From positions 1-39,585 of the IMG/VR virus record IMGVR_UViG_3300050121_000072: DNA of 39,585 nt. One strand, written 5' to 3'. The stretch is from a virus. Positions 37,855 through 39,585 of this stretch are shown here, piece after piece (within the stretch, counting starts at the first letter, position 1; every line of letters begins with the position of its first letter). Both the position numbers and the translations under genes were made by a program. Under the pieces are notes generated by a model that was given only the letters and a program-made list of their open reading frames with translations, did not search any database and was not told the origin of the DNA.

Positions 37855-38406
37855 TTACCTGATCGGCGGGCTCGTCGGCGATCCTGGCGATGTACTCGTA
37901 TGTTCGTGGTTCTGCTGACTGATGCCATCGCTCGTCAAGTCGCCACCGGTCTGAGTAACAGGACCTTGCAATGCGATTGCAGCGGCGATCTGAGTGATAT
38001 TGCTCGCCGTCAGCGTTATGCTCGTACTGCCAACGGTCAGCGTTATTGACTCGGTTGCCGTAAGCGATATCGTCTGACCTGTCTGATTCAATTGATCATC
38101 AGCGAGCAGCTCGATGTTCGTGTGCTCCCAGCGGCGATATCCGGCCTCATTACCAGCTTCAGGGGTCCTATAGCCAGTCACGACAGGGTATCGAACGTCG
38201 CCACATTGGAACTGGACCCAGCATAGATCGGCGGATAGGATTCGCTGCTCAGTGCGGGATGGGCGATCACCGACCGGGACGCTTAGAACGGCCTCTGCCG
38301 AAGACGTTCCGGTGAGCCCAGGAATATTGACCAGGACTATGCGCGAATCGCCACCAAGGTACTGGGTGATCACTGCCGGATAGATGCCGCCATATGACCG
38401 GCTCAT
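37855..38406 (-). CDS. Baseplate spike protein (gpV/gp5-like), 183 aa
   Basis: The start MSRSYGGIYPAVITQY (38406) overlaps the hub gene stop. Residues 10-90 are an OB-type domain (VLVNIPGLTGTSSAEAVLSV, WVQFQCGDVRYPVVTGY). The C-terminus is a beta-helix-like repeat (SLTATESITLTVGSTSITLT) ending in HEHTSTSPGSPTSPP, where the HEH motif could bind an iron ion at the spike tip. Together with the preceding gene it is the hub/spike pair. Confidence 0.7.
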   Translation of the reverse strand: MSRSYGGIYPAVITQYLGGDSRIVLVNIPGLTGTSSAEAVLSVPVGDRPSRTEQRILSADLCWVQFQCGDVRYPVVTGYRTPEAGNEAGYRRWEHTNIELLADDQLNQTGQTISLTATESITLTVGSTSITLTASNITQIAAAIALQGPVTQTGGDLTSDGISQQNHEHTSTSPGSPTSPPIR

Positions 38407-39299
38407 GACGAGAGCACTCCGCACCAAAACCTAGAATTGCTGTTGATCGCACCCTCTAGCGAGTGGTCGAAAAAGTGCGCCGCAGTCATCACCACCACGT
38501 TCTCGCCGTTGACGGTCAGGAGATCTCCAGCCGAGATCTCCTGTGCCAGTTGCGAATCGATGATGTGACGGCGCAGCAGGACGCGCCCCAGGTTGCGCAG
38601 GACGCGCTCAGTCTTGCGCGGGACGTAGATCGACCTGCGTGTAGGGTCGTTGCTCCCATTTACCGTAGAGCCGTCTGGAGCCGTACTGTAGAACGACGGG
38701 ACCTGATGCTTTTCAAGGAAGTCGCTTTGCGTGTGTCCAGTGCTCGCGATCTGCCCGATATCGTCGATTGGCGCCTGCTTGAACAAGTCTGGCAAGCGTT
38801 TGACATAGAGCTGCTTATTCGTGAGGATCAGCGCTGCGCACTCTTCCTGACATGCCATGGCGATTGGATAGCTAGCTGCCTGCCCAGCTAGGCAACTGAA
38901 CCGCTCGACAGCCATGTCAGCCGCCACGGCAACCTTAGCGCCGCTTGAGCGGTACATAGAGCCAATGGTCTGGTGCGTAGCGATGATCGGTGTCGTACGC
39001 GGCTTAGCTACCCCCGAGCAGCTTGCCAGGGCAGCGATGACACGGTACGTCTGAACAGATTTTCCGCCTTGCAGTTGGCCCGTAGGCGGATCGCGGCGCG
39101 ACCAGAGGATCTCATACTCAAGATTCTCGCGCCCCGTCCAAACTGATTTTCCGACTGCAAGATCCGTCTCGATGCCATCAATCAAACGCACGGTCATTTC
39201 AAGCGTTCTCGGGACCGGCGCAAGGTCACTGCGCAAAACCCAGCGCATGAGGAGGTCACCAGGGAGCTGCTTTCCATTCTCGATCAAATAGACGTTCAC
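38403..39299 (-). CDS. Baseplate hub protein, 298 aa
   Basis: GTG at 39299 overlapping the previous gene's stop; TTG at 39314 is weaker. N-terminal LLMRWVLRSDLAPVPRTLEM; central SGVAKPRTTPIIATHQTIGS and NKQLYVKRLPDLFKQAPIDD; C-terminal RRSIYVPRKTERVLRNLGRV and AQEISAGDLLTVNGENVVVM. The beta-barrel-like pattern and position before the spike gene suggest a gp27/gpD-type hub. Confidence 0.58.
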   Translation of the reverse strand: MNVYLIENGKQLPGDLLMRWVLRSDLAPVPRTLEMTVRLIDGIETDLAVGKSVWTGRENLEYEILWSRRDPPTGQLQGGKSVQTYRVIAALASCSGVAKPRTTPIIATHQTIGSMYRSSGAKVAVAADMAVERFSCLAGQAASYPIAMACQEECAALILTNKQLYVKRLPDLFKQAPIDDIGQIASTGHTQSDFLEKHQVPSFYSTAPDGSTVNGSNDPTRRSIYVPRKTERVLRNLGRVLLRRHIIDSQLAQEISAGDLLTVNGENVVVMTAAHFFDHSLEGAINSNSRFWCGVLSS

Positions 39300-39585
39300 G
39301 ACTGCCCATTCCAATTCGTTCCGCCAGGAGTTACAACCGATGTTGATCCTCCATGAAGCGGTGCTATCGTGGTGATCTGATTGAGCACTGGATAACCTGG
39401 CGGATTATTGGTCGTACCGTCGTTTGGCTCGCCCACGCCTGGAGCATCGAAGTACGGGATCGTCCCACGCAGATTCAAATTGCAGGCAAGCACCGTAAGG
39501 TTTTTCAAATCGACCCTGACCTCCGAAAATTCGATATCCGGGGTCTCGATCATCCATGGCATTTCGAATGTGTACTGACCGAAGG
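39296..39585 (-). CDS. Partial late gene continuing beyond the right edge
   Basis: The frame is open to the window edge; the sequence before MPWMIETPDIEF (FGQYTFE) fits the same beta-rich protein, so the ATG at 39562 is probably internal. Visible part: IEFSEVRVDLKNLTVLACNL, then an Asn/Gly/Pro-rich C-terminus (PGVGEPNDGTTNNPPGYPV). It overlaps the hub gene by four bases (GTGA). Probably a tail or baseplate protein; incomplete. Confidence 0.5.
   Translation of the reverse strand, partial: FGQYTFEMPWMIETPDIEFSEVRVDLKNLTVLACNLNLRGTIPYFDAPGVGEPNDGTTNNPPGYPVLNQITTIAPLHGGSTSVVTPGGTNWNGQS

Overview
The window looks like part of the genome of a temperate, contractile-tailed phage (myovirus) of Pseudomonas or a close relative. 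The evidence is a tyrosine integrase with an excisionase-like partner, two divergent repressor-like regulators, a RecT/YqaJ/SSB recombination cassette, a replication initiator with iterons inside its own gene, several tRNA genes, a GH19 endolysin cassette, a major capsid protein, a tail sheath and baseplate proteins. The Pseudomonas assignment rests on overall G+C, codon use and the Pseudomonas-like FtsK-gamma and RdgC sequences. It is an inference. Terminase and portal genes are not seen. Genes run off both ends, so the phage genome continues on both sides.

Layout. Positions 1-2077 (minus strand) are an accessory group that includes a Tad1-like anti-Thoeris protein. Positions 2082-5420 (minus) form a tRNA island: five tRNA genes (Gly, Met/Ile2, Asn, Trp-like, Thr), a tRNA-like element with a large insertion, further tRNA-sized foldable elements, a small exported protein and an HU-like protein, with about 1 kb lacking convincing genes. 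Positions 5442-12111 (minus) carry an XRE regulator, a run of overlapping small nuclease and DUF genes, and the replication genes with an iteron origin. The region 12112-12246 is a divergent control region between two related regulators. Positions 12247-19477 (plus) carry the second regulator and then the recombination operon: coiled-coil protein, RecT, YqaJ exonuclease, SSB, an unknown gene, an RdgC-FtsK-gamma fusion, small genes and an excisionase-like protein. The integrase (19474-20463, minus) converges on it. Positions 20464-20900 look like an intact attP with repeated arm-type sites. The late genes fill 20947-39585 (minus). In transcription order from the right they are baseplate hub and spike, a repeat-tailed protein, a small GHKL-ATPase cassette, a pyrophosphatase-domain protein, the major capsid protein, two decoration-like proteins, sheath, tail and baseplate proteins, then lysis genes. 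One plus-strand gene (36134-36631) interrupts this block.

How it may work together. The divergent regulators probably set the lysis/lysogeny choice. Leftward transcription makes the replication proteins, which act on iterons inside the initiator gene, and then the nucleases, tRNAs, HU and Tad1-like protein. Rightward transcription makes the recombination set and excisionase, and would run antisense across int to a terminator at 20747-20769. Because an attP-like region lies between int and the late genes, with no host DNA there, the sequence probably represents the circular or virion form and not an integrated prophage.

The most unusual items are the RdgC-FtsK-gamma fusion, the Tad1-like protein with its ligand-contact residues conserved, the tRNA-sized non-canonical RNA elements sharing short leader motifs, and a short LLDG/LLDS-type motif that recurs across several head and tail proteins.
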